Under the pieces are notes generated by a model. The model was not told the origin of the DNA. It searched no databases and saw only the letters and a program-made list of their open reading frames with translations. From contig CAIIXF020000011.1 in the NCBI GenBank assembly GCA_903813345.2, positions 33,722,166 to 33,786,165 of the forward strand: 64,000 nucleotides of DNA, given 5' to 3'. The translations under genes and the position numbers were made by a program. Below are positions 22,945 to 34,575 of this stretch, one piece after another. Numbering within the stretch: the first letter of the stretch is position 1; each line of letters opens with the position of its first letter. This DNA is from Owenia fusiformis (Eukaryota; Annelida; Polychaeta; Sabellida; Oweniidae).

Positions 22945-23770
22945 ACACCCTGAGTTACCCTACCCTAGAATTCTGCCCCAATGTGACTGCCTGGAGTCGA
23001 TTGTTATGGTCATCGATGCTTCTTCCATCTTGATTTGTCTGCTGTCCCAAAAGTCTACCTCGCTTTTCCACCATAATAAGTCGTTTCTAGCCCGTGTCAG
23101 CTTTTCTATTGTTGAGTACGACTGATTGACCTTGTGTCTTAAGCTTTGCAGATGCCTGTAATGACGAGGCGCTGGCAGCACTGCCATTGTACATGCTGAC
23201 AGTCTGTCGACTATTTTGACTACATCTTATTCTGTTGCAAGTTGTTTGTTTAAAAGGTTTCTGCAACATATACTTTGATGGATTAATTCTAGTTTGAGTG
23301 TATTTTCAACATTATTGTTAGAGTCTTCTTGCAGAACCCCATATCTTCTATGACATGGATTGGGTGTGAAACTGACTTTAACCAGTTAACATTAAAAACC
23401 CTAGGTGCTCCAGCAGAAATAATGTTTTGTTCAGTTGATTTCTTTGGGTTATTGGGCAACGTTGAAAGAGAATCAGGTCGTCCAAATAGCAAATTATTTT
23501 GAACCAGACTTTCCTCAGTAGAGCAATTGGCACCTTCATTATTTTTGTGAAGGTTCTCAAGAGGACCCCAATCTGAAAGATTGGACTTTTATTTAATACA
23601 GATTTTGATTTACTTAGAATTTTAGATATTTTCAATGATTTGCATCGATCAGAATAGTCACATAAAGTTATATAAGCATCCGATAAATCAAGCTTCATCA
23701 CATAGTCTTTTTGGATAACATTTGTCTCATAATGGGCATCTCCTCCAAATATGTTGGTACTGAACATATT
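22945..23770 (-). pseudogene. DIRS-like retrotransposon fragment (RT and RNase H remnants)
   Basis: Minus strand from right to left: MKLDLSDAYITL (RT motif A) near 23690, YLDDLILF (catalytic motif) near 23495, LLEHLGFLML, then after a frameshift a connection and RNase H-like part with RHYRHLQSLRHK, DLLWWKSEVDFW and TITIDSRQSHWG. That order and those motifs fit DIRS/Ngaro elements, which use a tyrosine recombinase. No recombinase is visible. Frames are broken and the ends are not found. Confidence 0.65.
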
Positions 23771-23772
23771 GG

Positions 23773-23991
23773 TTGGTTGGGGGGGGGGTTAAATTTAGAA
23801 TGGGACGCATTTTCGATTTTTTCTCATTTACGACATTTGGATCTGATAGACATTTTCAAATTTTGGAAGAACTCTTTCAAGCGACTCCCTACAGGGAGTT
23901 TGTCGCAATTTTGGCGAGATTTGGCGCCAAAATGCATGATTTATCTCTATTTGAAAATGTTTTGTATCAAAAGTTACATAATGGTAGGTGA
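23773..23991 (+). other. Unrecognised open frame
   Basis: A 72-codon frame whose second half, HFQILEELFQATPYREFVAI followed by LARFGAKMHDLSLFENVLYQ, has a protein-like composition. A possible GTAGGT donor follows near 23984. No family recognised; it could be a fragment of an exon or chance. Confidence 0.15.
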
Positions 23992-24059
23992 TTGTGAGAG
24001 TTCCCTGGCATCAAAGATAAATTCAACCTACATTTACCCCTTTTGTTAAAAGGAAATAT

Positions 24060-26755
24060 TTTACTGTCGTTACCCTTCTTGCTGTCGAACTTGCTGTTCT
24101 TGTTGGCAAAGTTGTTCTTGTTTTAGTTTGATTGGTTACCCCCTCCCCCTTTTTTCATAAAGAGGGGGCTCCAAGAATGGTTTTGTGTCGCTTGATGCTG
24201 AAAGAGAGCTTTTTAGGTAAGCCATGTCCTTTCTTTCCTTGGTTACTTTGAGGAATTTCGACATTTGTTTAACTTGAACAAAGAGGCAATTTTAGATATG
24301 ATAAAGACCTGTCCACCCAAGATTATTGTCTGTTTAGCTAGATTCCTCAGACGTTTCATATCTACAGATTTACTCTTGTTAAACATAAGTTCCACATGGT
24401 TCCCAATGGCTCCATGATGTCGGCTATCTTACTTTGGATAGCTTAATTGTAGTTTAGTTTAAGTTTGATAATAGTTTATTTCTGTGACTCAATGTTCATT
24501 TAGATGGCGCTCTGTGATAAGAACTCTAATCATACATTGTTGAGTTTCATCTGCTGGTTAATCAGACAGCAACTCAAGGCACAGTAAAAAGATGGCGATA
24601 AGTACATATATTACACAATTATACTGGTAGCTAGAATAAGTATTATTTTTTGTAATGCCCACATATCTCTATACATGTAAATATGTTGGAATATATTTTG
24701 AGACATTTGTTTCCAAACATTCTCAGGAGAACGAAATAGACACGGCCATGAGAATATAATATGTATACGAAAAACTTGATATGAGGTACGAGAGCATACT
24801 TAAGAACTACATGATGCTGGAACGAGGTAGAATGACATTTACAGAATGTGAAGAGATAAGGAAAAGGTTATAGTTTTTGCTTTATTTGAATTTGCATTTA
24901 AGTAATTGTTTGAAAAAAAACTAATGAATCTAATGTGACCGCACCTTATCTTGATCTAACTAACATTGAACTAGACAATAGTATATATTGCTATATGACA
25001 AAAGAGATGAATTTGATTTTGACATTGTTAATTTCCACATGGATTGTAATGTTCTACTGAACCCACCATATGGGGTTTATATATCCGGTCCCAGCTTATT
25101 AGATATAGCAGGACGTGTTCAAAATATGTTTTATAAAGACACTTTATTTTAGTCCAACTGTTAGGTCAAGGATGTACTTGTATAAAGTTTAAAATAATTC
25201 TTAAGTAAGATGCAAGGAAAAGTTTGGATTTGTTTTCCTTATGACTTGTGTTATCGTTGATTAACTCCATTCGTTTTACTCTTGTTTGTTCAACTGTACG
25301 TGGCAATACGTTGTAATTCTTCAATGGCAATGGTTAGCGTTACCTCACATATTTTAGATCAAAACGAGACTCATTACTTTGAGGAAAGATATTCCCTTAT
25401 GATGACTATGTCACCATCAAGAAGTGTCGATATATTGTTGTTGCTTTACAATTTTAGACAGAATGGTATGAACAAGCAACTACAGTAATCCCCAGATTTA
25501 AGCTTTATCCAGATGGTCCTCCATAACAATGAAACATGCTCAACAAATCTTTGAAACCCATAAATTGTAAACAGTTGTAGCGGAATTGTAATCCACGTGG
25601 CGTGTAATGTACTAATAAAAAACAATACCCACAATAAATTAAATCCCAAGGCAAGATAGATAAGTGTGTGTAGTAAAATATATCAACGTGTCATTCACAC
25701 TCGTGTATCGTACAGAAGAACTTACCAAGGAGCATGTTTCTGCACCCCTAATTTGAATTTAAAATGTTTCCGCATCCCCAATATAGGAAACTCAATAACT
25801 TTAACCGTCTCAGGGTAGGATCGTCACCAGAGGTATCCTGAAATTAAAAAATTGTTAACAGAATATACACGACAAGCAGTTGATGATCTAGTATTCACAC
25901 ATATTAGCTAGGCAAGGTATATCCAATTCAAGTCAATCAGGACACAGTATATAGATATTATATAAATAGAAATTACAACTAAGCACTATGTTTGTTTTTA
26001 AATTCAGTGAAATGGAGTAAATCAATTTCATAATTTCAAATTGGCAGTTGGGTGAACTTATAATAGTATTATATTGTAGAACAATGCAGGTGCTTATGCA
26101 GGTCGTGTCAAATGGTTTAAAATATTTTGCAATGTGTGGAAAGAATTTAAGCACACGACTCAATGGACCGGGTGTTGTTTCTTTGACTTTAAACGTGCAA
26201 CCGCACTCATTCAAAGTTTAGAAACACCACATACTTTGTAAACTCATCGAGTCTTGCGTTTATCCTGAAATCGACAGTTGGCAATTTATAGGGAAATGAA
26301 ATCCACATAGACGCGGACGAGTATCAGTGATAAAAAGTTCTTGATTGCATTTCCCCAAACAGAGAAATTATACAATTGTATATGGCCATTTATTGTTTTG
26401 AAAGAATTACATTTATCTTACAAATCTGACATAAAAATCCAGAATTTGAAAGTGTTGTTACATATTTGTCAAACTTCATTTATTTTGTCTCATAAACTCA
26501 TATGTCTTGTAAACAACTGCAAGTATGTTTAATCGAAATAAAGAGTCGATTCAATAAAATATTAGCATTTGATAGGATGGCGTGACGTTTTCATATTATG
26601 GTGTGTCACTACATTTATGTTTATGTTTCTTTATTTCTTTCGTGTTGGAAATTAAATTACATAATTTACAAAGGTTAAAAGCATAAAAAAGAGATTCAAC
26701 ATATTTACAGAAGCATGTTCTTCAGATGTTCTATTTACATTGTCTAGGATGAAGG
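24060..26755. other. Gene-free AT-rich stretch
   Basis: No protein family, RNA gene or repeat array recognised on either strand. Only short, scattered open frames. Confidence 0.4.
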
Positions 26756-26760
26756 TATAT

Positions 26761-27039
26761 TCAAGTATACTCCCCAAGACTCGTGGAATCTTGTGAAACA
26801 TACCTGAAGAAACCTTTAATGTCAAACAGACCTACGCTACACATTATTATGAATTGCTCAAACATCAAATCATCCATGAACAACTCTGCCCTACTGCCTA
26901 GGAGTGTGTAAGTTAGTTTTTCATCTGTGAGGTTAAACAGGTTTACACTCACACTTATAGGCAGATGGTCGATGACTCTTTCAAAGAAGATGTTCCTATG
27001 CATTGAAAAATACTCACACTGCAAATAATGGGCGTTCAC
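26761..27039 (-). pseudogene. Possible LINE RT C-terminal tail
   Basis: The frame reads YLQCEYFSMHRNIFFERVID and then ISVSVNLFNLTDEKLTYTLLG. A cysteine, then xxMHRxxFFExV, then a short LTDEKxxYxLLG helix, is the layout seen at the very end of many jockey/CR1-type RT proteins. Compare 38608-38853. Short and isolated, so tentative. Confidence 0.3.
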
Positions 27040-27239
27040 ATAACCTGTGGCAACTGTTACAACGATACGTTTTATAACTTGGAGGGCAAGTTCTTTCTAA
27101 AAGGACCATTCTTCAAAACATTCGCCAGAATATGTTATCATGAACTGGAGCTACTTTTTTTGTCAATTTCTATCGCTAAAGTAGTAATTTAACCTAAAAT
27201 AAGTCCTTACTTTGGCGTAGCGATATTCAAAATAGAGAC

Positions 27240-27385
27240 GCAAAACCTATGTGACATATAGTGTTGAGATGACGGTTATATGGAGGGTAATGCATGCGCT
27301 ACATTCGTAATATCGGCTAATTCACTCAAAAATGGCGATTTATATGCTTGAACTTGGATTTTGTAATTTTTTTAGATGTAAACAT
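27240..27385. repeat. Fragment of the TIR element family of 11323-13892
   Basis: Shares GAGATGA(C/A)GGTTAT, GGCTAATTCA, AAAATGGCGAT and ACTTG(G)ATTTTGT with 13055-13140 and 13605-13640, joined as if about 460 bp between them had been deleted. Confidence 0.5.
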
Positions 27386-27389
27386 TATT

Positions 27390-28658
27390 AATGGTTGGTT
27401 AATATCAGCTTTAATTATTATAATGCGTCGTCATATGAATGTACGTTTTCCCATTTGAGTTGTGATTGAATTATGTGTTTCAGTACTTCGCGCAAATTCA
27501 CAATTATCTCTATTACTTCACTTCTCATGAATACAATGTGGGATTTTAGTAGTTTAAATGTTGAATTGGGTGTTCTGCCTTTAGCTGCATTGGCTGCAAA
27601 ATTGCCATTCGACAAATCAAAACATAAACCATTGGGGAAGGGGATAAGTTATAATATATTGTTCTCCGTGCATTAGATGGATTTGGGGGTTTTGTTTCCC
27701 TTTGACAGCTGGTTGCTACTTTTTCGTCCCCTGTTATGTATTGCTCGTCGGTTTTCTCACATCATCCTGGTTCCACAGGATTCGATAGTTCCTCGGCAGT
27801 TTTTTGAAGGTTATCTTTATTCCATAATAATAACAGACAAATAAGAAAATGGCCTACACCAAGGCATCGTTGGTCCTGTTAAAATAGCTTACAACTAAAT
27901 ATGGATATAAAACATGTTTTCTCAACAGTTGGTGACAAGATTGAGGACTCATACCGGCGGCAGATCACTTGAGACTTCCTCCTCTACTCGCCCCACGTCC
28001 AATTGTTTTTGTGTGAACATTTTTTTAAAAGCAGAGTCAGATCCAGCTAGCAACATTTCAACAGCATTGTTTTATTGAATATACAAAATATATATATAGT
28101 ATATTTTTAGTTCATATCTTTCCTTGTCATAGCCTATCTATCGGGAATCCCCGTCACGATTTCTTTTACGACCCATTTGTACATGTAAGTATTGGTAGAT
28201 AACGCTATGCGTTTTGTCCAAAGATTGAGTTTTCACCCTCAGTATCTTTGATGGACTGATAAGTACTCGACCAAAGATAGCTCGAACAGGCCATATCAGA
28301 GGTTACAATGAATTGTGAAAATATATTCTCTGATCTTCTCAAAATTTTCTCGTTTTTCCAAAAATATGCTTTGTATCGTATTCACTAATCATAGTGGCTC
28401 TTGAAATGAAACCACACTAACCACATTAACTCTTCCAACTTACTCTAAGAAATATATTACATCCTATTTCATTGATCTGATAAGACTGCGACATCGATCA
28501 TGCTTTAAAGTGCCTTACACATAACCGATCATCCAATTAACCTCTTATAATGAAATATATGTGCGAAAAATCAAGTTGGCGACATAATCATAATTGATTA
28601 GCCTAATGGGTCGAACACCAAATGCAGGGTGAGATTGTGTACGTTGTGCCTTCATGGA
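27390..28658. other. Gene-free stretch
   Basis: Nothing recognised apart from short AT-rich runs. Confidence 0.4.
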
Positions 28659-28667
28659 TATCTTGAC

Positions 28668-29160
28668 GGCTTTGTATTAAAAAACCTCCTACCTCATACC
28701 CACCTACCCACGTACGTTGGACATGATACAGTCTTTGAAGGGTTCAATTTTAAAGATCTTAGTTTATTAAATCTTAGTCTATTAAATCTTAGTTTATGAT
28801 GAATTATAGATGCATTTGTAACGACCCTTGATAGCAAGTTCCTACTACAGCCCAGCTACTGTAGGTTCGATTTCCACTCGGGGCATCGAATTTAGCACAC
28901 TTTCAATTCTTTATCTGGCTTGTTCGACTTATGCTCGCGGTGGTTAGTTAGTTATTCCCCTTGGGCGCCCATTACAATGCACCCATATGCCTTTATTTAT
29001 GGATCTGTCATCCGTCTAATCATAAAGTAAAGCCGGAATTGTAGAAATGTTAATAATTAGAGCTATTTTGAGATTTAAAAATCTTTTAAATAGAACCCTT
29101 CAATGACTGTATCATGTCCCACGTAGGTGGGTATGAGGTAGGAGTTTTTTATACAAAGCC
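28668..29160. mobile_element. TIR element with 9-bp target duplication, short copy
   Basis: Termini GGCTTTGTATTAAAAAACC and GGTTTTT-side partner ending TACAAAGCC. It is flanked by exact 9-bp repeats TATCTTGAC (28659-28667 and 29161-29169). A 9-bp duplication fits Mutator-like elements. The interior matches both ends of the long copy at 39013-42099 and holds a tRNA-type element at 28817-28977. Non-coding. Confidence 0.8.
28817..28977 (+). mobile_element. tRNA-containing short TIR element, copy 3, internally deleted
   Basis: Ends TGTAACGACC and CCCATTACA match the copies at 20018 and 20294, in the opposite orientation. The tRNA-like part is reduced to the B-box region (GGTTCGATTTCC). It lies inside the element at 28668-29160. 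Confidence 0.65.
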
Positions 29161-29169
29161 TATCTTGAC

Positions 29170-30100
29170 GGTTATTTCGGTGTCGAGATTCGGAGGAAAC
29201 CCTGACAAACCATCTCAAATACAGAAGCACCAATTCGATTCGAAGCAACATGAAGTATGATCCTCTCTCTAACATGCATTGCATACGCTATTGCTACACT
29301 CCGTAGTAGCTACAATTAAATTAACTCGCGAGTAGTATCAAGTGGAGATAAATTTCCTGTTTGTGAAACTGACTATGGAGATAACCTACTGCATTAAACA
29401 TATTCATTAATTTTACTCTGTTAAAGTGACGTTTACCCGACGGTGATATATATTTGTCAATTATTTGTTTGAAGCCATATAATCATTCCCATTACCGTTT
29501 CAATTTATTGTCTGACTTCTACAAAATGTCTTACTAATTGACTAGCTCCCAATCCCGATCGTAAGGCTTTAGTCTATTATTCACACTTGAGCTGACACTG
29601 AACATAGTATGTAACTATGGACTAATACTAATTAGTAAGAGTTCGTCACAGGGTTAAACGACTCGAGACACACATAAAGGAGCTGTCACACTTGGGCTTT
29701 GGGGCTCAAAGTTCATCACCATTGGTCAGACGTCGGGGCACGTCATGGAAAAATTTTGAAAAGTTCAACCGAAAATGCGGGCCCAATCCTGACTATAGAT
29801 TCAGAATCCTGCAAAATCTGATCTATCAAGAATGACCAAACATACCTTTGGTCCACACACGACAAAACTAAGTATAAACGCAAATACTAAATGGAATTGA
29901 AAGGACCAAAAATTGTAAAGAAATCTAGTAAAAATAGAAGTGTGAACCTGTCATAAGAAAAATAGACCCTATATATCCCAAAACCATGAACTAACGTTAA
30001 AAGAAATGTCTAACACCCCTAACCCCCTCCAAATCAGTATCACAAGCCAGAACCAGAACAACCCCGGGAGAACAAGTGATATTTCATTCATACTGAAGTA
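29170..30100. other. Gene-free stretch with one dispersed repeat
   Basis: The segment 29890-30000 is related to 21720-21835. Nothing else recognised. Confidence 0.35.
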
Positions 30101-31139
30101 CTTGGGTCAGTCAAAAAGTTCTGTTTATTTATCTCTTACTTTGTCATTTTGAGGAATTATTTCTTGATATTTGGTACATCTATAGAACATACATTGGTGC
30201 AAATATAGACTAAACATTGTATCTCAACTATCATTGGTTACTGAATAATGGTTGCTATGGTAACAGAAGGGCGATGTACTCGGTTCAACCCAATTTTATT
30301 GATTTTCATACACTGTTATATTACATGAAATATACTTTAAACTGTCTCAATATTTAAAAACTCCTTTCTAACTAAGTCCCCGATGTCATATTTAAGTTTA
30401 ATTTAGTTATTTAGCCTTCAAAATAGTCGCCTCCTGCAGCAATGACCTTTGGTGCCTTTCTACCCAGTCTCTGAAGACCCCTTTGAAACCGCCAGCCGAC
30501 AATTCATTTAAATGCTTGCCCACCGCTGCCCGCAGAGCCTCATCGGAATCAAACCGGACATTTACGGACAGTATTATATCTTGGAGCATCCTGTCCAAAA
30601 GCACCTTTAACAAGTGAATATGTTTCTTGTAGTGTTTTCCTGTTTTCTACCATACACTGTATCAAGTTTCTTTGCTTCCACTTTAACAACTTGCTAGGAG
30701 AATTAATATTTGACATGATTTTTTCTTAAAATCCCTTTATCACTTTTTCATCTTTTCATCCTGAAAATCATCTATGTCAGCTGAAAATTGTCACAATTGA
30801 ATATTTCCTTGACTTTAATGTCATCAAGACAATAGAATTGGCATCAAAACCTGTCAATTTGCACAATCTGTTATTTTAACATGAAAAACTGTTCAATTAA
30901 TTGATGCCAAATGAAATTAAAATTAAACATTAAAAATATGACGTTTTTTAGCTGAACCGTGTACCCCACAATTCTGTTACCATAGCAACCATAATTCAGT
31001 AACCAATCATAGTTGAGATACAATATTTCGCCAATAGTTGTACAAATATATGTTCTATAGATGTACCAAATATCAAGAGGTAATTCCTCAAATTGACAAA
31101 GTTAGAGATAAATAAACAGAACTTTTTGACTGACCCAAG
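30101..31139. mobile_element. Mariner-like TIR element, non-autonomous, 1039 bp
   Basis: Ends CTTGGGTCAGTCAAAAAGTT and its reverse complement, arms about 200 bp, flanked by TA (30099-30100 and 31140-31141). The arms include GTTGCTATGGTAACAGAA and its partner. It contains a transposase C-terminal remnant at 30407-30613. Confidence 0.8.
30407..30613 (-). pseudogene. Mariner transposase C-terminal remnant
   Basis: The frame reads VRFDSDEALRAAVGKHLNEL and then GGFKGVFRDWVERHQRSLL. Mariner transposases end with a segment of the form FxSDEEVxxAVxxWLxxxxxxFFxxGIxxLxxRWxKC, which this follows. The catalytic DDD part is missing. Confidence 0.55.
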
Positions 31140-31141
31140 TA

Positions 31142-31510
31142 ATTACAATACTTGTTGAAAAAAAATTAGAAATTGATAGCCAATACTTATAACATCAAAA
31201 ATAGTTGTAGATACTCATCTAGTACTCATAAAAGATTATTCAGTCTCAAATGATGTGGGATAGACAAAATCCAGTCTCGAAGTCCATAGGCAACATCCGT
31301 TTGCAAAGCCGTCATCATAATCCATAAAACACAATTCACAATGGTCATCAGGAGAAAACTAAAGCTGGTTTCGATCCCTATTTCTCAACCATTAATGCCA
31401 TAACCGGGGTCCACCTCAAAGGTACCAAGTGAAATTGTGAGTGCATTTGCCAATTTGTTAAACAATTCCTACATCCTTGCCTCCAGCATCTCAAGTGGTA
31501 AAGTTTTACC
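31142..31510. other. Gene-free spacer before the composite element
   Basis: No gene or repeat recognised. ACTTA at 31511-31515 is the left target duplication of the composite element. Confidence 0.4.
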
Positions 31511-32277
31511 ACTTACACTGTGGCTAGTCGATCTATGTGGATGCAGTCAGGCACATGTAATGTTTCGTGAGTACCCGCCTCTGTACTTTTCAATGGAAGA
31601 ATTTTGCACTTCTGTTTAAATAATCTATATTTACTCATCCGTGTATATCATACTTCATTGAAATAGAAAACCAAAGCTACGCTATAAACACACATTCTCT
31701 GATATTTTTACGAAGAATAGATAACTCAAACGAGTTCACTCGACCGGTTTTATCATCTCGCTCATAGCTGTGAGAAGGTATTTATAATTTGCCATAGGTT
31801 TACCTTGTAATGGGGAATAAAAAATTCAAGTAATATAATTATTTCACAAACACAAATATGTCTGTGTGAAGTAAAATATAAATACAATGCGTCCTATAAT
31901 ATTTTTGGGGTTATGTTATGAAATATCCGCTTTAAAAAAGCAATTTAATTATGATGTATCATGTGGATTAGTAGACGTTCTGATTGGATTCATTGAAAAG
32001 ACTGGCTAGGTTTCAATTGAATCATTTTGAATGTGTGTATTTTTAATATTTTAATCCACGATGTCCAAAAACAATAATAACGCTATATTGGTAATTGGAA
32101 AGATTCCACTTACCACGATTTCAAAAAATTGTAAATAAATAATATTATTCTTGAATTATGGTCATTTGTTTCAAGGAATCTGGAGGCTCGTTCAGCTGAG
32201 CTGACAAAATCAATGGATGGTCCATCTGTTGGATGCTCATTGTCACTTTCAAGGAATGTTAATGGCTCTGAAACTTG

Positions 32278-32849
32278 TAGCCTTGCCCAAGTCGGTATTT
32301 ATTTACTCATCTGATCTTGAATTATTACCACCTTGTACAATCCAATGCATCATCGCTGATATTATGCTAAGTTATTCAGCGGTTCCGAGATTCCCATAAT
32401 ACCTTATAGGCTACCTAAGGGTATCGCAAAACCATATTGATTGACAATATGGACATGGACACAACGTGTGACTTCAGGCTGATTGACCGATCAAAACGTT
32501 ATCAGGTTGACCTGCATAAAAAGCAAACTACCCGTCTAGGACTTGAAATTCAATGATTTGATCGAGTGTTTCTTGAGAGTTACAATATATTATGTTATTA
32601 AACGTACATTGGAATGTAAGCAGTCATTAATACTCGTCTAAATGAAATCATGCAATTCAATGTTGAAATCAAAACTGAATTCGTGATGGAAATGCACGAA
32701 GACCTAGTCCGACAATGTAGGGCCGTCGTTGATTTGTCAAATTTTACCGACAAAAACATTGGGTCGGTAAAGCACGTGGCTTTCTCTTGGGTCAAGGCGG
32801 TTATAATAGAAATCAAGATAAGTAAAAGAGACCAACTTGGGCAAGGCTA
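32278..32849. mobile_element. 572-bp MITE with 9-bp target duplication
   Basis: The ends are TAGCCTTGCCCAAGT and ACTTGGGCAAGGCTA. Exact TGAAACTTG flanks lie at 32269-32277 and 32850-32858. Unit B at about 36035 has the same place with a single TGAAACTTG, so the empty site is visible. A 9-bp duplication suggests a Mutator-like family, different in its ends from 28668-29160. Non-coding. Confidence 0.85.
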
Positions 32850-33005
32850 TGAAACTTGATTTGTGGGTATTCCAGTGGGTCGATGGGTCTTTTGCTCTGA
32901 ATTCACTTCATTAGCGTACCTAATTTCAACATTTTCATTGTCATCATTACATGTTATGGACCCGTTTTTCAAATTAACAGTATTAGCGATAAAATCATGG
33001 TTTTT

Positions 33006-34118
33006 GAGCCTATGGGATCGACCAGGTGTCCGTCCATTGGTCCGTCCGTCCGTTGCTCCGTCCGTCCGTTGCTCCGTCCGTTGCTCCGTCCGTCCGTTGC
33101 TCCGTCCGTCCGTTGCTCCGTCCGTCCGTTGCTCCGTCCGTCTGTCAACATTGGCTGCACAAATTAGAACTGCTATTCGGATTGAGTCATTTTCACATTC
33201 ATTTTATGCATATCCATATTGAATATTTGACCTATAATCGCCATTTCCCAAGTTCGGCCGGTTTCCGAGAAATTACTGATTTTTAAATTTCTAGAAAAAT
33301 CGATCTGATGATAGCCTTATAGAAAGTCAAGAGAAGTGAAGAAAAGATTGAAAAAATACCAGCCCAGTCCATTTCCAGGTCTAGGTCCAAGTCAAGGTCC
33401 AGTTCAAGGTCCAGTTCAGGACCAAGTCAAGATCTAGGTCTAATCAGGTTTAATCTAGGTCAAAGGTCAAGAACTAGGTCAAATCCAGTACTTTGTCATT
33501 TTTTCAATTTTCTCAGTCGTCCTTTAATATTTTTGCTCCGTTTTTTTAATCATGTTCCTTTGATAAAAGCGAATCCCTACAGGCAAGTTGTTTTTGATCA
33601 CTCTTACCATTTTTGAGAAATGGCATCCGAAAAGTAGGTCACAATAAAAAAAGTTCTTGGAATTCAATGTATGAGCTATGAAATATGTGAAGAATTGTCC
33701 AAGGAATCCGAATCTGCAAACAAGATTTTGATCCGACTTACGGTCGGAAGCTATGGCATTTTGAAATCTCAAAAATCGCTATTTTGGTATCCCATGTTAA
33801 GTCAATGGGGCTTGAGAAAATTATCAATTGTAACAACACAACACTAGATACAGCTTGGATGCAGCCAACTTAATAAGAATCTACAATAGAAGCCGTCCTC
33901 AAAATCTACTTTCCTTCAAAATTTGGACACTAAAAGGCCTATGTCAAAATCTAGGTCAAATTCATAGTTTTTCCTTTGACTACTACAAATCATATCTGAA
34001 CCAACAACAAAGGACTCATCTTTTATTGATCTCATATTTACCAATACTTTTGTTTGAAAATCAGGATATACATTCCTCTGAAGGTTCTACACTGTGAGAG
34101 CACAGGACCGTGGGTCCT
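33006..34118. repeat. Insertion in unit A with a GTCCGT minisatellite
   Basis: Unit B lacks this segment. From 33026 to 33143 it carries 16-bp units GTCCGTCCGTTGCTCC, with some 12-bp variants. A degenerate AGGTCCAAGTCA-type repeat follows at about 33360-33500. The rest is non-coding; its ends show no clear inverted repeat. Confidence 0.65.
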
Positions 34119-34575
34119 TTATTTCATCTGTAATGGCATTTTCCAGTTGATGGGTTTATATATAGTATTTTCAATTTTTCATGAGTGTCTTTAGACTACT
34201 TGTAGTGGGGTGGCTAATTACTTTACTGAATGAGGAATGTTTATCCAAACAATGGATACAAAGAAAATCTGGCCAGTTGTCCATCAGTAAATAAATCATC
34301 ATGATAAAAGTATAATTTATTAAAGCATCCATTTGTTACCGTTCTGAATCCAAATGATACATAGGTACATCCATTTTATACATATATGTTGACGTTTACG
34401 AAATGTTTTTCAAATATCTTCCCTATAACGGGAATATGGTAGCTGAAACTTTCACACATTGTCATACTGTGTATATTGAATATGTATGCAAGATTTCAAG
34501 TCACAATGTTAAGTAGAATCTCTGAGATCACTTACCTTGATTTGCTGTCATATTTTTGCAATGATCCCATTCCCT

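Larger units (their letters stand above)
32050..34570 (-). pseudogene. Broken unit A copy of the 173-aa membrane-protein gene
   Basis: The first exon (34570-34536) is intact, reading MGSLQKYDSKS with a GGTAAGTGA donor. The second exon is split by about 1.1 kb (33006-34118) just past its acceptor and again by the MITE at 32278-32849. The pieces keep frame on each side, e.g. TVNLKNGSITCNDDNENVEI and SEPLTFLESDNEHPTDGPS, until a small indel near 32135 removes the membrane segment. Many differences from unit B are silent or conservative, so both copies were probably coding before the insertions. Confidence 0.5.
31516..34575. repeat. Unit A of the composite element
   Basis: Matches unit B over the left terminus and next about 530 bp, over the gene region (32050-32277, 32850-33005) and over the right part (34120-34575). 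It lacks about 700 bp of B (35115-35815). It has gained a 572-bp MITE and about 1.1 kb at 33006-34118 with a minisatellite. It has no right terminal repeat: it stops six bases into it and abuts unit B. Confidence 0.75.

Noticed and set aside
31437-31619. Plus-strand frame across the left terminus of the composite element, also seen at 34476-34679
   Set aside because: It runs through the terminal repeat and into flanking DNA. Two of the few differences between copies change residues, which gives no sign of coding constraint.
32863-33286. Open frames over the GTCCGT minisatellite
   Set aside because: They arise from the array's period and lie in an insertion that interrupts another gene.
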